DNA of 13,182 bases from Pseudomonadales bacterium. Lineage in GTDB: Bacteria > Pseudomonadota > Gammaproteobacteria > Pseudomonadales > Pseudohongiellaceae. Made by a program: the position numbers and the translations under genes. Shown here in pieces: positions 1 through 6,605 of this stretch. The notes under the pieces were generated by a model, which worked only from the letters and a program-made list of their open reading frames with translations, was not told where the DNA came from and ran no database searches. Each line of letters starts with the position of its first letter. The stretch's first letter is position 1. Location: assembly GCA_022360535.1 (NCBI GenBank), contig JAKSCP010000276.1:1-13182 (forward strand), in the 5' to 3' direction.

Positions 1-255
1 TTCCAGTCTAACCGACAAGGTATTGTACTGTGAGCAGCTTCTTCGCTGTAGACTTAAGTTGTTGAAATCTAGCTAAGACAGCTTGTTTAGTCAATTTCTG
101 CAGTCTGTTTCTGTTTCTGTTTCTTCTAAGGCACCGCTGCCTTCTCAAATGATTCACTTTGAGTCCTCTTCAAATTGATCACTTGAATGAATCTCATCAA
201 CCCTCGCTCCTCAAAGAGTATGTTCTGATTTGGCCTTTGAATGTGATAGAGTTTC
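1..255. other. Left-edge stretch without a recognisable gene
   Basis: No reading frame here looks like a real protein on either strand. The only structure seen is a short run of three CTGTTT hexamers at 105-122 inside a pyrimidine-rich patch. The region lies upstream of the decayed Kazal locus. If that gene once had a signal peptide it should have been encoded here, but none can be found in any + frame. Confidence 0.5.
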
Positions 256-597
256 TCAACTGGTTGAAGAAGATATAGCCATTTCTTGCAAGTCACTTGC
301 CTTATTTTCCAAACAGGCGATGACTGCATATGCCCAGCTATCTTCGCTCCAGTGTGTGGTGAGGATGGGAAGACATACGGCAACTTCTGCCATGCAGCAT
401 GTGCCCAGGTCGCCATAAAGAGCAATGGCGAATGCCCCAGTGAGCCAGAGCCCTGGAAAGGTCATGCGACCCCGTTGGTTGTATGCTTCGGTGGTGTAGT
501 CCATATACTCGGGTTCAAGCCCGGTAACACGGAGAGTTAGCAGTGCACAGACCAGCAGGGCTCCAAGCCCCAGCAGACCCAGTCTTAGATTGCGCAT
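256..597 (-). pseudogene. Membrane-anchored protein N-terminus, probably truncated; 3' part is antisense of the Kazal domain
   Basis: The 113-residue frame starts at an ATG (595-597) behind a strong GGAGGAGAG ribosome binding site, so translation initiation looks real. Residues 5-23 form a hydrophobic anchor or signal segment (LGLLGLGALLVCALLTL). This is followed by RVTGLEPEYMD and PGLWLTG (about residues 48-54). The anchor plus a PGLWLxG motif resembles small membrane-anchored proteins known to me only by pattern. From residue 55 (435 downward) the frame is the exact antisense of the Kazal domain, so the C-terminal half (cysteine-rich, ending SSSTS) is very probably not native sequence. The simplest reading is a gene truncated by a deletion or rearrangement that joined it tail-to-tail with the Kazal gene. 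Alternatively it is a real overlapping gene. It diverges from the membrane protein at 670. Confidence 0.5.
286..540 (+). pseudogene. Kazal-type serine protease inhibitor domain, probable gene remnant
   Basis: The + strand frame encodes a complete Kazal domain at 322-435. It has the CxCP start (Cys at 325-327 and 331-333), then PVCGEDGKTYGNFC, then CAQV and a closing GEC (last Cys 433-435), so all six cysteines and the conserved GxDGxTYxN core are present. Kazal domains in bacteria normally belong to secreted proteins or lipoproteins that inhibit serine proteases. Here the frame is closed by a TGA at 265-267, the only nearby start is a TTG at 286, and no signal peptide or ribosome binding site precedes it. 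After the last Cys the frame runs on as the antisense of a different gene to a TAG at 538-540. I read it as the domain core of a gene that has lost its 5' end and its own stop. A cytosolic product is unlikely to fold, because Kazal domains need disulfides. The domain call is firm; its expression is doubtful. Confidence 0.6.
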
Positions 598-610
598 GAT
601 TTCTCTCCTC
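589..610 (-). promoter_or_regulatory. Strong ribosome binding site that fixes the 597 start
   Basis: Reading the - strand, GGAGGAGAG lies about six bases upstream of the ATG at 595-597. It is the main reason to believe that translation starts here even though the downstream half of the frame looks chimeric. Confidence 0.6.
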
Positions 611-669
611 CGCTGATTGTTATTGAGTTATAGAATGGAGTTAAGATACAACGACATTGGACCAAACCC

Positions 670-1098
670 ATGTTCAGAATAATACTCCAAAATACTGCTG
701 CGGTTTTGATCAGCCTGTTCGTCGCAATTCTACTGTTGGCGGGAATCGAGTGGGTGGGCGCAATACTGCATCCATTCCCCGCAGACTTTGCTGGCACGCG
801 CGAAGAGGTTATGGAACAGGTCGCTAACTATCCAGCCTGGATTCTGGCGCTGCTGGGTGGCGCTGGCTGGGGCTTCACGATGTTCACTGCAACATGGATC
901 GCAACCAGATGCAGCGCAAAGAGACATCCAGTTTATGGCGTGGGCATTGGCGTGGTGCTGCTGAGCGCAGCAGTATTCAATATGGCTATGCTGCCTTATC
1001 CATTGTGGTATTGGATTCTTGAGCTACTGGTGTTGCCAACAGGGATTTACCTGGGCACACTAATTGGAGCCAATAAAACTGATAGCTCCATTCTCTAG
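670..1098 (+). CDS. Small four-helix inner-membrane protein, function unknown
   Basis: This is a 142-residue protein with about four hydrophobic segments, near residues 5-31, 57-79, 86-105 and 110-133. That predicts an integral inner-membrane protein. The loop between helices one and two (HPFPADFAGTREEVMEQVANYP) is acidic and fairly long. The FNMAMLPYPLWYW stretch before the last helix resembles a motif seen in small uncharacterised bacterial membrane proteins, but no function is established. The ATG at 670 is the first in frame and no clear Shine-Dalgarno precedes it, so initiation may be weak. The gene diverges from the truncated gene at 597 and converges with the membrane protein at 1186-1689. 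It seems to be a single-gene transcript. Confidence 0.75.
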   Translation: MFRIILQNTAAVLISLFVAILLLAGIEWVGAILHPFPADFAGTREEVMEQVANYPAWILALLGGAGWGFTMFTATWIATRCSAKRHPVYGVGIGVVLLSAAVFNMAMLPYPLWYWILELLVLPTGIYLGTLIGANKTDSSIL

Positions 1099-1185
1099 CC
1101 AGGCTGTCTAGCTGCTTTTAGCCGAAGGCACTCATCCCAAATGGCTGTGGGTAAAATTACCGTATTTTTGCTCTAACCATGCACT

Positions 1186-1689
1186 CTAAACACGCTGTGC
1201 TTTAAGAGATTTAAAAAACGGCGCCACTGGCGGTAGTTGGTCTCTCAGTTTTCGAACTCGCCAGAACAAATACACACCAATAATGCCATCGAAGATCAGA
1301 CAGGCTACTGGCAAGTCTTGCAGCACGAGCGGCAAATCTCGAGGTACAAAATCCCAAAATATATGGGCGATCCACACGAATGGCAGAATCGTTGGCACGA
1401 ACAGGCCACCAATGATAGCGAGACTAACGATCAACAGGCTTGCCAGGTATTCGATGACTACACCTGAAGATAAGTACGTTATTGATAGCCAGATGGTAAA
1501 CAGCGACCAACCCAGCAACTCTTCTTTGGGTTTTAGCATCATCAACCCAAGTATTGGCAGCAATACCATGAAAGGTGCGCCAATAATGAGAGCCGACTGC
1601 TCGATTCCCAGATTGACCAGGAATGTTGAAATCAGCACCAGGAATACAATCCAAATACCTACAAGGATCCTGCGAATTGTCGCGCTCAT
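1186..1689 (-). CDS. Multi-pass membrane protein, function unknown
   Basis: This is a 167-residue protein dominated by hydrophobic segments: about 8-27, 32-52, 58-78, 80-112 (probably two close helices) and a last one around 127-145 (ACLIFDGIIGVYLFW). A basic cytoplasmic tail follows (RVRKLRDQ and KSLKAQRV), which fits the positive-inside rule. The ATG at 1687-1689 has a purine-rich GGGGGGAAA six to seven bases upstream, a good start signal. I do not recognise the family. It is divergently arranged with the GlxA-type regulator, and the inverted repeats between the two genes make it a possible target of that regulator. That link is inference from position only. Confidence 0.75.
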   Translation of the reverse strand: MSATIRRILVGIWIVFLVLISTFLVNLGIEQSALIIGAPFMVLLPILGLMMLKPKEELLGWSLFTIWLSITYLSSGVVIEYLASLLIVSLAIIGGLFVPTILPFVWIAHIFWDFVPRDLPLVLQDLPVACLIFDGIIGVYLFWRVRKLRDQLPPVAPFFKSLKAQRV

Positions 1690-1734
1690 TGAGTTTCCCC
1701 CCGGAATTACTATTGAGACTTACAACCTGCCAGT

Positions 1735-1797
1735 TGCCGAAATATAGCAACAATCCTTATTGGCAAAAATGACAATAAGCGGCTATATTCTGCCAAT
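1735..1797. promoter_or_regulatory. Nested inverted repeats in the divergent gap: candidate operator
   Basis: TGCCGAAATATAGC (1735-1748) and GCTATATTCTGCCA (1782-1795) are arms of an imperfect inverted repeat matching at 11 of 14 positions. A second, perfect pair, ATTGGCA (1759-1765) and TGCCAAT (1791-1797), overlaps its right arm, with arm centres 32 bp apart, about three helical turns. A third, GTTGC (1733-1737) with GCAAC (1747-1751), overlaps the left arm. The repeats sit between the divergent membrane protein and the GlxA-type regulator and run up to its preferred start at 1796. Such spacing suits a dimeric AraC-family protein, perhaps autoregulatory. No binding is shown by sequence alone. 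Confidence 0.4.
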
Positions 1798-2755
1798 GGC
1801 AAAATCTGAACGAGTCATCTTTCTTACTTTCCCCGATGCCGAACTGCTTGATCTGGCCGGTCCGGTTTCTGTGTTCAGTTTAGCCAGCGACATAGAAAGC
1901 AACGCCAACTATGAATGCATCGTTGCTTCCGCAGATGGAGGGCTGGTCAACCATAGCGCAGGCATATCTCTGGATTCCTGCGATCTTGCAAGCCTAAACC
2001 TCAGGAAATCGGATTCGGTCTTCGCCGTTGGTGGGCGCATGGAAGCCATTAACAGCGCTGCTGAAAGTAAAGTGTTTTTGGATTTCTTAAGAAAGGCAGC
2101 TTCAAAGGCTAAGCGAATTGGTTCGATTTGCTCTGGTACGTTTTTGTTAGGAGAGGCGGGGCTGCTCCGATCGAAACAGGTAGTCACCCATTGGTTGGGC
2201 ACAGACGAGTTGGGCTCGCGATTCGAGGGCTCTATAGTCAACCCTGATGCGCTTTATGTTAACGATGGCAAGCTTTGGACTTCGGCGGGCGTCACCTCCG
2301 GAATCGACATGGCTCTGGCAATAGTCGAGTTGGATCACGGACCGGTATTGCGGTCGAGAATTGCCAAATTACTGGTTGTTTACTCTCACCGGCCAGGCAA
2401 TCAAGCACAGTTCAGTGAGCTATTGGTTGCTCAAACACGAATAGACCAGGACTTCAAAGGCCTGGTGAAATGGATACTGAAAAACTTAAGCAAGCCGCCC
2501 AGTGCTGAACAAATGGCCGAGTTCGTTGGCATGAGCACACGGTCTTTCTACCGGAAGTTCACAGATTTGATGGGTGTCACTCCTGGCAAGTTTGTGGAGA
2601 AAATCCGGCTTGATCGTGCTCGACAGTTACTCGCTTCGGGAAAACCCAGCAAATCTGTTGCTGCTGAGGTTGGGTTTAAATCTGACTCGGCCTTTCGTAA
2701 GGCGTTCAAATTTGTCTATGGCGTGACCCCCGGCCAATATGCTGCCATGCAATAG
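1796..2755 (+). CDS. GlxA-family transcriptional regulator (DJ-1/PfpI domain plus AraC-type HTH)
   Basis: This is a 319-residue two-domain regulator. Residues 6-185 form a DJ-1/PfpI-like class I amidotransferase domain, with the typical opening VIFLTFPDAELLDLAGP, a nucleophile-elbow-like ICSGTF (Cys112) and the family motif AGLLRSKQVVTHW. Residues 220-319 form an AraC DNA-binding domain with two helix-turn-helix units: SAEQMAEFVGMSTRSFYRKF, and SKSVAAEVGF with SAFRKAF, ending GVTPGQY. Relatives (GlxA, FtrA, CdhR, GbdR, ArgR) sense small nitrogenous or other metabolites and usually activate nearby catabolic genes. I chose ATG 1796 because family members begin a few residues before the first beta strand. 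In-frame alternatives are TTG 1760 and ATG 1769, which would put the first repeats inside the gene. No start has a strong ribosome binding site. The downstream neighbour, malonyl-CoA decarboxylase, converges on it, so the likelier target is the divergent gene or the regulator itself. Confidence 0.9.
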   Translation: MAKSERVIFLTFPDAELLDLAGPVSVFSLASDIESNANYECIVASADGGLVNHSAGISLDSCDLASLNLRKSDSVFAVGGRMEAINSAAESKVFLDFLRKAASKAKRIGSICSGTFLLGEAGLLRSKQVVTHWLGTDELGSRFEGSIVNPDALYVNDGKLWTSAGVTSGIDMALAIVELDHGPVLRSRIAKLLVVYSHRPGNQAQFSELLVAQTRIDQDFKGLVKWILKNLSKPPSAEQMAEFVGMSTRSFYRKFTDLMGVTPGKFVEKIRLDRARQLLASGKPSKSVAAEVGFKSDSAFRKAFKFVYGVTPGQYAAMQ

Positions 2756-2776
2756 TTGGAAAATATCAAAAACAAC

Positions 2777-2794
2777 AAGGGTCAGAGTCAATCG
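2777..2794. repeat. AAGGGTCAGAGTCAATCG, resembles a dispersed element, weak
   Basis: The stretch in the convergent gap resembles the GGGTCAGAGTC-type sequences that I recall as dispersed next to REP-associated (Y1) transposases in some gammaproteobacteria. Only one copy is seen here and there is no transposase in the window, so this is a tentative label. Confidence 0.15.
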
Positions 2795-2833
2795 ATAATG
2801 CAGTGGGTGCTCCCTTCCTGCTGATAAACGTGT

Positions 2834-4129
2834 TTACTTGACTAGCAGGGACTTCAACTTGTCGTTGTAGTGTACAACCCCATCGGTGGCATAGCTTTCG
2901 TGGTTGGTCTCGATACTGCGAAGATCGTAGAGGTAATTTACCATGACGCTGAGTGATTGCTGTTTCCCCTTTTCACTACAATCAGCCCTGGGGTGAAGTT
3001 GGTGGAGTGAGGCGCCGTTACCCAGATGAAAGCGAGCCACAGGATCCAAAGGGTGCCTGCCTTTCTTGGCTTGTACCAGATAGTTGAAAACAAGCTTTCT
3101 CAATTTCTCTTCGTCTTCGGCATCATCTCCTGCTGATGACAATGATCTCACTTCCTGTTTGAGCTGCTGCAGTTCAGGATCGGAATCACTCTGTTCGTTC
3201 TCGTTCTGATCCAGCCAGCGCCGGAATCCTGGAACAGGAGACAGGGTGACAAAGGTCTTTATCGATGGAAATTCACTTTGTAATTCCTATACAACCTGTT
3301 TTATCAGGAAATTTCCGAAGGAGATATTTTTCAACCCTGGTTGGCAGTTACTGATGCTGTAAAAAACGGCGGTGTCGTAAACGGTATCGTCAGTTACATC
3401 GCTGCCATCGGACTCCAGAATTGGTGCAATAGCAGCCGGCAGTTCGTTTAGCAGAGCGACTTCAACGAAAATAAGCGGCTCATCCACCAAAGCCGGATGA
3501 AAGTAGGCAAAGCAGCGCCGGTTAGACGGATCTATACGACTGCGCAAGTCATCCCAGTCTTTAATGGCGTGCACAGCCTCATAACGTATGATCCTTTCCA
3601 GTATGGCTGCCGATGTCGACCAATCGATAGTCTGTAGCTGCAGAAACCCCCGACCAAACCAGGAAGTGAACATGCGCACAAAGTCATCATCCACTGACTT
3701 CAACTCCGGATTGGTTTTGAGGAAACCCAACAGATCAGTGCGCATGGAAACCAAATCGTGAGTTGCGCCGGGGGTCTGGTTTAAGCGGCGCAACAATTCC
3801 TGACGCAAAGGTTCGGTAGTTAAGGAAAGTTTGTTTAGTGTTTGGCTGCTGGGGTTCTTTGAGTAGGCGTCAAACGCGAGTTTGACCAGTGCTTGATCGG
3901 CATTGAAGTTTTCTTCCAAATTTTGGAAGAATTCCAGTTTTTCTTCGACTGTGAGCCTGGCGTATTGATCCAGGACCTGGCGCGCGGTAACAATTCCGGA
4001 AACTTCCCCTACTGTTCCCATCAGCTTGTCGAGAAGTTCATCAATCGATGCTTGCTCGCTACCGGAAAAGAAGGATCGCTGCCCTGAGACCAGCGCGCTG
4101 AGAAAATCCTGAAATCTGCCTAGAGCCAT
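2834..4129 (-). pseudogene. Malonyl-CoA decarboxylase interrupted by one in-frame TAG
   Basis: Malonyl-CoA decarboxylase converts malonyl-CoA to acetyl-CoA and CO2. The frame from ATG 4127-4129 to the stop at 2834 is 431 codons, the usual bacterial length. It has an N-terminal helical domain (about 1-85) and the catalytic domain, with signatures FTSWFGRGFLQLQ, RCFAYFHPALVDEPLIF and ISFGNFLIKQVV. Codon 281 (3287-3289) is TAG, and the same frame then continues ELQSEFPSIKTFVTLSPVPGF, as in the human enzyme (KELQREFP, then SLSPIPGF). The residue replaced is Lys in the human sequence, so one base change from AAG, GAG or CAG explains the stop. The catalytic Ser (Ser297 in TLSP) and His (His368 in ARFHLGNGA) lie beyond the stop, so the 280-residue product would be inactive. 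The remaining 150 codons show no other stop or frameshift. Alternatives are a very recent mutation, a sequencing error or amber suppression. No malonyl-CoA synthetase gene is adjacent. Confidence 0.9.
3287..3289 (-). other. In-frame TAG (codon 281) in malonyl-CoA decarboxylase
   Basis: The + strand reads CTA here, so the - strand reads TAG. It is preceded by KQVV and followed in the same frame by ELQSEFPS. Upstream and downstream parts share one frame (no length change), which rules out a frameshift. A GTG at 3149-3151 is the first candidate restart in the downstream part, but it lies after the catalytic Ser. Confidence 0.9.
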
Positions 4130-4133
4130 TATT

Positions 4134-4161
4134 TACCAGAAATTACGTACCAGAAATTACG
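4134..4161. repeat. Perfect 14-bp tandem repeat in the decarboxylase leader
   Basis: TACCAGAAATTACG occurs twice head-to-tail, at 4134-4147 and 4148-4161, just upstream of the start at 4129. On the - strand each copy carries TAATTT, which could act as a weak -10 box. The copies lie within the 47 bases between the upstream terminator and the start codon, so they must overlap the promoter or 5' leader of the gene. The upstream bases of the start (CTGGTAAATA) give only a poor ribosome binding site. Confidence 0.7.
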
Positions 4162-4176
4162 GTTTGAGTGACTTAC

Positions 4177-4210
4177 AAAAAAGCCCGCTTCTGAAGCAGA
4201 GAGCGGGCTT
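4177..4210 (-). terminator. Intrinsic terminator of the four-gene operon
   Basis: Read on the - strand, AAGCCCGCT (4202-4210) pairs perfectly with AGCGGGCTT (4181-4189) around a 12-base loop. A run of T follows (complement of the A run 4177-4182). It lies 21 bases after the stop of the small secreted protein gene (4232) and separates the operon from the decarboxylase. There is no T run on the + side, so it works in one direction. Confidence 0.9.
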
Positions 4211-4231
4211 CATTATCGCTTATCACCAGCT

Positions 4232-4681
4232 TTACTCAACACGTCTGACGTTGATTGCCTGTCCCGTTTCCAGTATCCGCATTCTGAAGATGCCCATCCA
4301 GTTTTTAGTGATCTCCACCTCCGGATCGATCGCCGAGTAACTGTAGGTCCTGGCACTGCGTGTCTCCCAGACCTGCCCGTTCTTGAGGCGGAAAACTGTC
4401 GGTCCATTCCAGCCATTGAATTGTCCATCAATGCTGCTGCGAATCGCCTCGTTGTCAGCTTCGATCACGGCGGGACTGTTTTCCAGCATGGCCTCGGCAT
4501 CCTGGACTGTGTAGCGAACCAACCAGCGATTGATAGCTTCTATTTCCTGCTCAGTGAGGCGCCCTATTCCTGACGCTGCGAATTCTTCTTCTGTCATTAG
4601 TGTGCGTATGTCTGGATTTTCCGCAGCGAGACTTAGATGAGTAGCGACTATCGCTATCAAAATGAGGCAGTATCGAAACAT
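4232..4681 (-). CDS. Small secreted protein of unknown function
   Basis: This is a 149-residue protein with a signal peptide at about 1-19 (MFRYCLILIAIVATHLSLA, then AEN), so the mature product should be periplasmic or outside the cell. Two parts follow. One is an acidic helical segment (LMTEEEFAASGIGRLTEQEI through EAMLENSP, about 28-70). The other is a beta-rich C-terminal half with GWNGPTVFRLKNGQVWE (about 90-106) and ending MRILETGQAINVRRV. The FRLKNGQVWE pattern recurs in small exported proteins of gammaproteobacteria, but I know of no assigned role. It is the last gene of the operon, 37 bp after the ankyrin gene and directly before the terminator. The ATG at 4679-4681 is fixed by the signal peptide; the ribosome binding site is weak (GGGTTCGAC), so coupling to the upstream gene may matter. 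Confidence 0.8.
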   Translation of the reverse strand: MFRYCLILIAIVATHLSLAAENPDIRTLMTEEEFAASGIGRLTEQEIEAINRWLVRYTVQDAEAMLENSPAVIEADNEAIRSSIDGQFNGWNGPTVFRLKNGQVWETRSARTYSYSAIDPEVEITKNWMGIFRMRILETGQAINVRRVE

Positions 4682-4718
4682 AGTGTCGAACCCAGATATT
4701 AACTACACGAAATCAGGT

Positions 4719-6605
4719 CTAGTTGGCATTGGGATTCCAGGGATCGCCTACTCCTGCCAATTCACAGAAATCACCCGTATCCAGGAAGTGAGTATGCAGA
4801 CACTCAAGAGAGGAACCCAACTCCAGCAGTAACTTCTCTGTTTCCGGATAGGCGACACGAGTAAAGAAACCCGATCGACCACCTCGTGCCATATCAGCGG
4901 TTGACTGACCCAGGCGAGTGATCACTGTGACATCACCACCTTGTGAAACGAGATAGCGAATCAAATCGTTATCGCCTCGGGCAGCAGCATAGTGCATCGG
5001 AGTAAAACCCCAGGAATCCAGGGTGTTTACATCGATACCATGCTCTTCCACCAGATACTTAACTGCAGGAATGAAGTTCCCTGGAACATTCCTGATGCTG
5101 AACGATCCGAGACCGGTGAAACCACCTCCGGCAGCCGCGTGAATCGGATAAGCATTAAACGCATCAGTGGGGATGTAAGGCAAACCAGAGTCTTCCTGTT
5201 GTCTGCCATCCTGCTGTCGTCGTTCCCGCATCTCCGGCGCGGGCCAGGAAGTTGGAATGTTTGGATCAGCACCGTACTCAGTGAGCAGCTTCATCACCTC
5301 AATGTCTTGCGCATAGGCCGCACGCCAAAAGGGTGTAGCACCTTTCAAATCTGTACCAATTTTAGTCAGGCCATATTCGAAGTACCAAAGATGCGTATTG
5401 AGGCGCGCATTGGGATCGGCACCTGCTTCTAACAGTGCATTTACCACTTCCATGTATTCTGTTTGCTGCAGATCCTGCGCTCTGGGTTGCGGGTAATTGG
5501 ACTTTGGCGCCCATTGCGTTTGCAGCGTTGCGAACAACGGACCTGCACCATCGGTAGTCGCCACAAGATTAGGGTCGGCACCATTTTCAATGAGCAACAT
5601 CGCTACATCGAATTGCCCATTAAGAGTGGCAATCAGTAGCGGACTGGTTTTGTCGCCACCACTCACCTGATTGACATCTGCTCCACCTTCCAGAAGCGCC
5701 TGGGCTGACTCCGTATGACCTTCTCTGGCAGCATGTAACAAGGCTGTCATGCCACCTGTCGCACCAACCAGGGTTTCGCGATAAGGTGGCCTTGGGAGAT
5801 CGGGTCCTCCAGGATAATCTGGACGCAGATTGATCAAATCGTCGGTATTGAAGTTTTGATAGGCTTCTCCTGACTGCAAGAATTCTCTTTGCGCCTGAAT
5901 AGCTGCCTGCACAGCATCCACGCCGCTGGCATCCATTGCAGTGTCGTTACCAACATAGTCCGAGAGTTGGTCGCGCAGAAACTGACTCGCCTGCCGATCA
6001 GCAAACACTTCCTTTAAAACTTCTACTACGGTGGTAGACAAAGAAGGATCTGCGCCAGCCTCCAGCAGCAAATTAATCGAAGCAACACGATTCTCGGCAG
6101 CGGCGAACATCAATGGAGTCTGCTCGGCAGAACCTTCTCTGGCATTTGGATCTGCACCGTGCTCAAGAAGTGCCTTTACCGAGTCCGCACCTCCCACAGT
6201 CTGAGCTGCCAGATGCAATGCCGTCACGAGACTATTGGTTGTTTTCGCGTTGACGTCGGCGCCTGCCGCTAACAGTGTTTCAACTATTTCACTGCTGCCC
6301 TGGCCGCTTGCAATGTGCAGAGGAGTGTAACTGCCAATTCTAGTGGTTGGGTCTGCTTCAGCGCCCGCATCGAGTAGTGCTTTTAGTATGTCAGCCTGTC
6401 CTAGTTGGGCGGCCCAGTGCACTGCAGTCATACCATCGCCGGTGGCCAGATCCAGATCAGCTCCCTCAGCGATCAGGCTGGCCACTGCATCTGCATCCCC
6501 TGCCCGCGTGGCCTCAATTAAGTCAGCGGCATAACTTGTGGTGATACCAAGCAGTGAGATCGACAATCCGAATAAAATAATCCGAAGTCGCGACAGTACG
6601 CTCAT
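4719..6605 (-). CDS. Exported ankyrin-repeat protein
   Basis: This is a 628-residue protein with a Sec signal peptide (about 1-26, cleavage after SYA). Five ankyrin repeats follow at about 28-195, with hallmark strings such as TAVHWAAQLGQADILKALLDAGA, shown here only by its TAVHWAA and LLDAGA ends, and TPLHIASGQG. A non-repeat linker of about 90 residues (about 197-285, Gln/Asp-rich, then a Pro-rich patch) separates these from a second block of about six degenerate repeats. Two of those repeats are stretched by insertions (near QTQWAPKSNYPQPRAQ and GGFTGLGSFSIRN). The tail has two cysteines (ECLHTH and DFCELAG) that could form a disulfide. Ankyrin repeats bind proteins, so an exported version is a likely scaffold or clamp for the other exported operon products. 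Its ATG overlaps the TGA of the DUF1552 gene (TGATG), which implies coupled translation. The repeat identity and export are seen; the scaffold role is inference. Confidence 0.92.
   Translation of the reverse strand: MSVLSRLRIILFGLSISLLGITTSYAADLIEATRAGDADAVASLIAEGADLDLATGDGMTAVHWAAQLGQADILKALLDAGAEADPTTRIGSYTPLHIASGQGSSEIVETLLAAGADVNAKTTNSLVTALHLAAQTVGGADSVKALLEHGADPNAREGSAEQTPLMFAAAENRVASINLLLEAGADPSLSTTVVEVLKEVFADRQASQFLRDQLSDYVGNDTAMDASGVDAVQAAIQAQREFLQSGEAYQNFNTDDLINLRPDYPGGPDLPRPPYRETLVGATGGMTALLHAAREGHTESAQALLEGGADVNQVSGGDKTSPLLIATLNGQFDVAMLLIENGADPNLVATTDGAGPLFATLQTQWAPKSNYPQPRAQDLQQTEYMEVVNALLEAGADPNARLNTHLWYFEYGLTKIGTDLKGATPFWRAAYAQDIEVMKLLTEYGADPNIPTSWPAPEMRERRQQDGRQQEDSGLPYIPTDAFNAYPIHAAAGGGFTGLGSFSIRNVPGNFIPAVKYLVEEHGIDVNTLDSWGFTPMHYAAARGDNDLIRYLVSQGGDVTVITRLGQSTADMARGGRSGFFTRVAYPETEKLLLELGSSLECLHTHFLDTGDFCELAGVGDPWNPNAN

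Noticed and set aside
126..425. 99-residue open frame on the - strand
   Set aside because: It overlaps the Kazal domain and shows no ribosome binding site, signal or family motif; it looks like a shadow.
1149..1160. GGTAAAATTACC dyad between the membrane protein genes
   Set aside because: Five-base arms with a two-base loop and no T run after a GC-rich stem; too weak for a terminator or operator.
1760..1795. Earlier starts (TTG 1760, ATG 1769) for the GlxA-type regulator
   Set aside because: They add residues not expected before the first strand of the DJ-1 domain and would overlap the dyads; not excluded, but less likely than 1796.
2834..3151. Separate small gene of 105 residues starting at GTG 3151
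   Set aside because: It is the C-terminal part of malonyl-CoA decarboxylase in the same frame as the upstream part; treating it as its own gene hides the amber codon.
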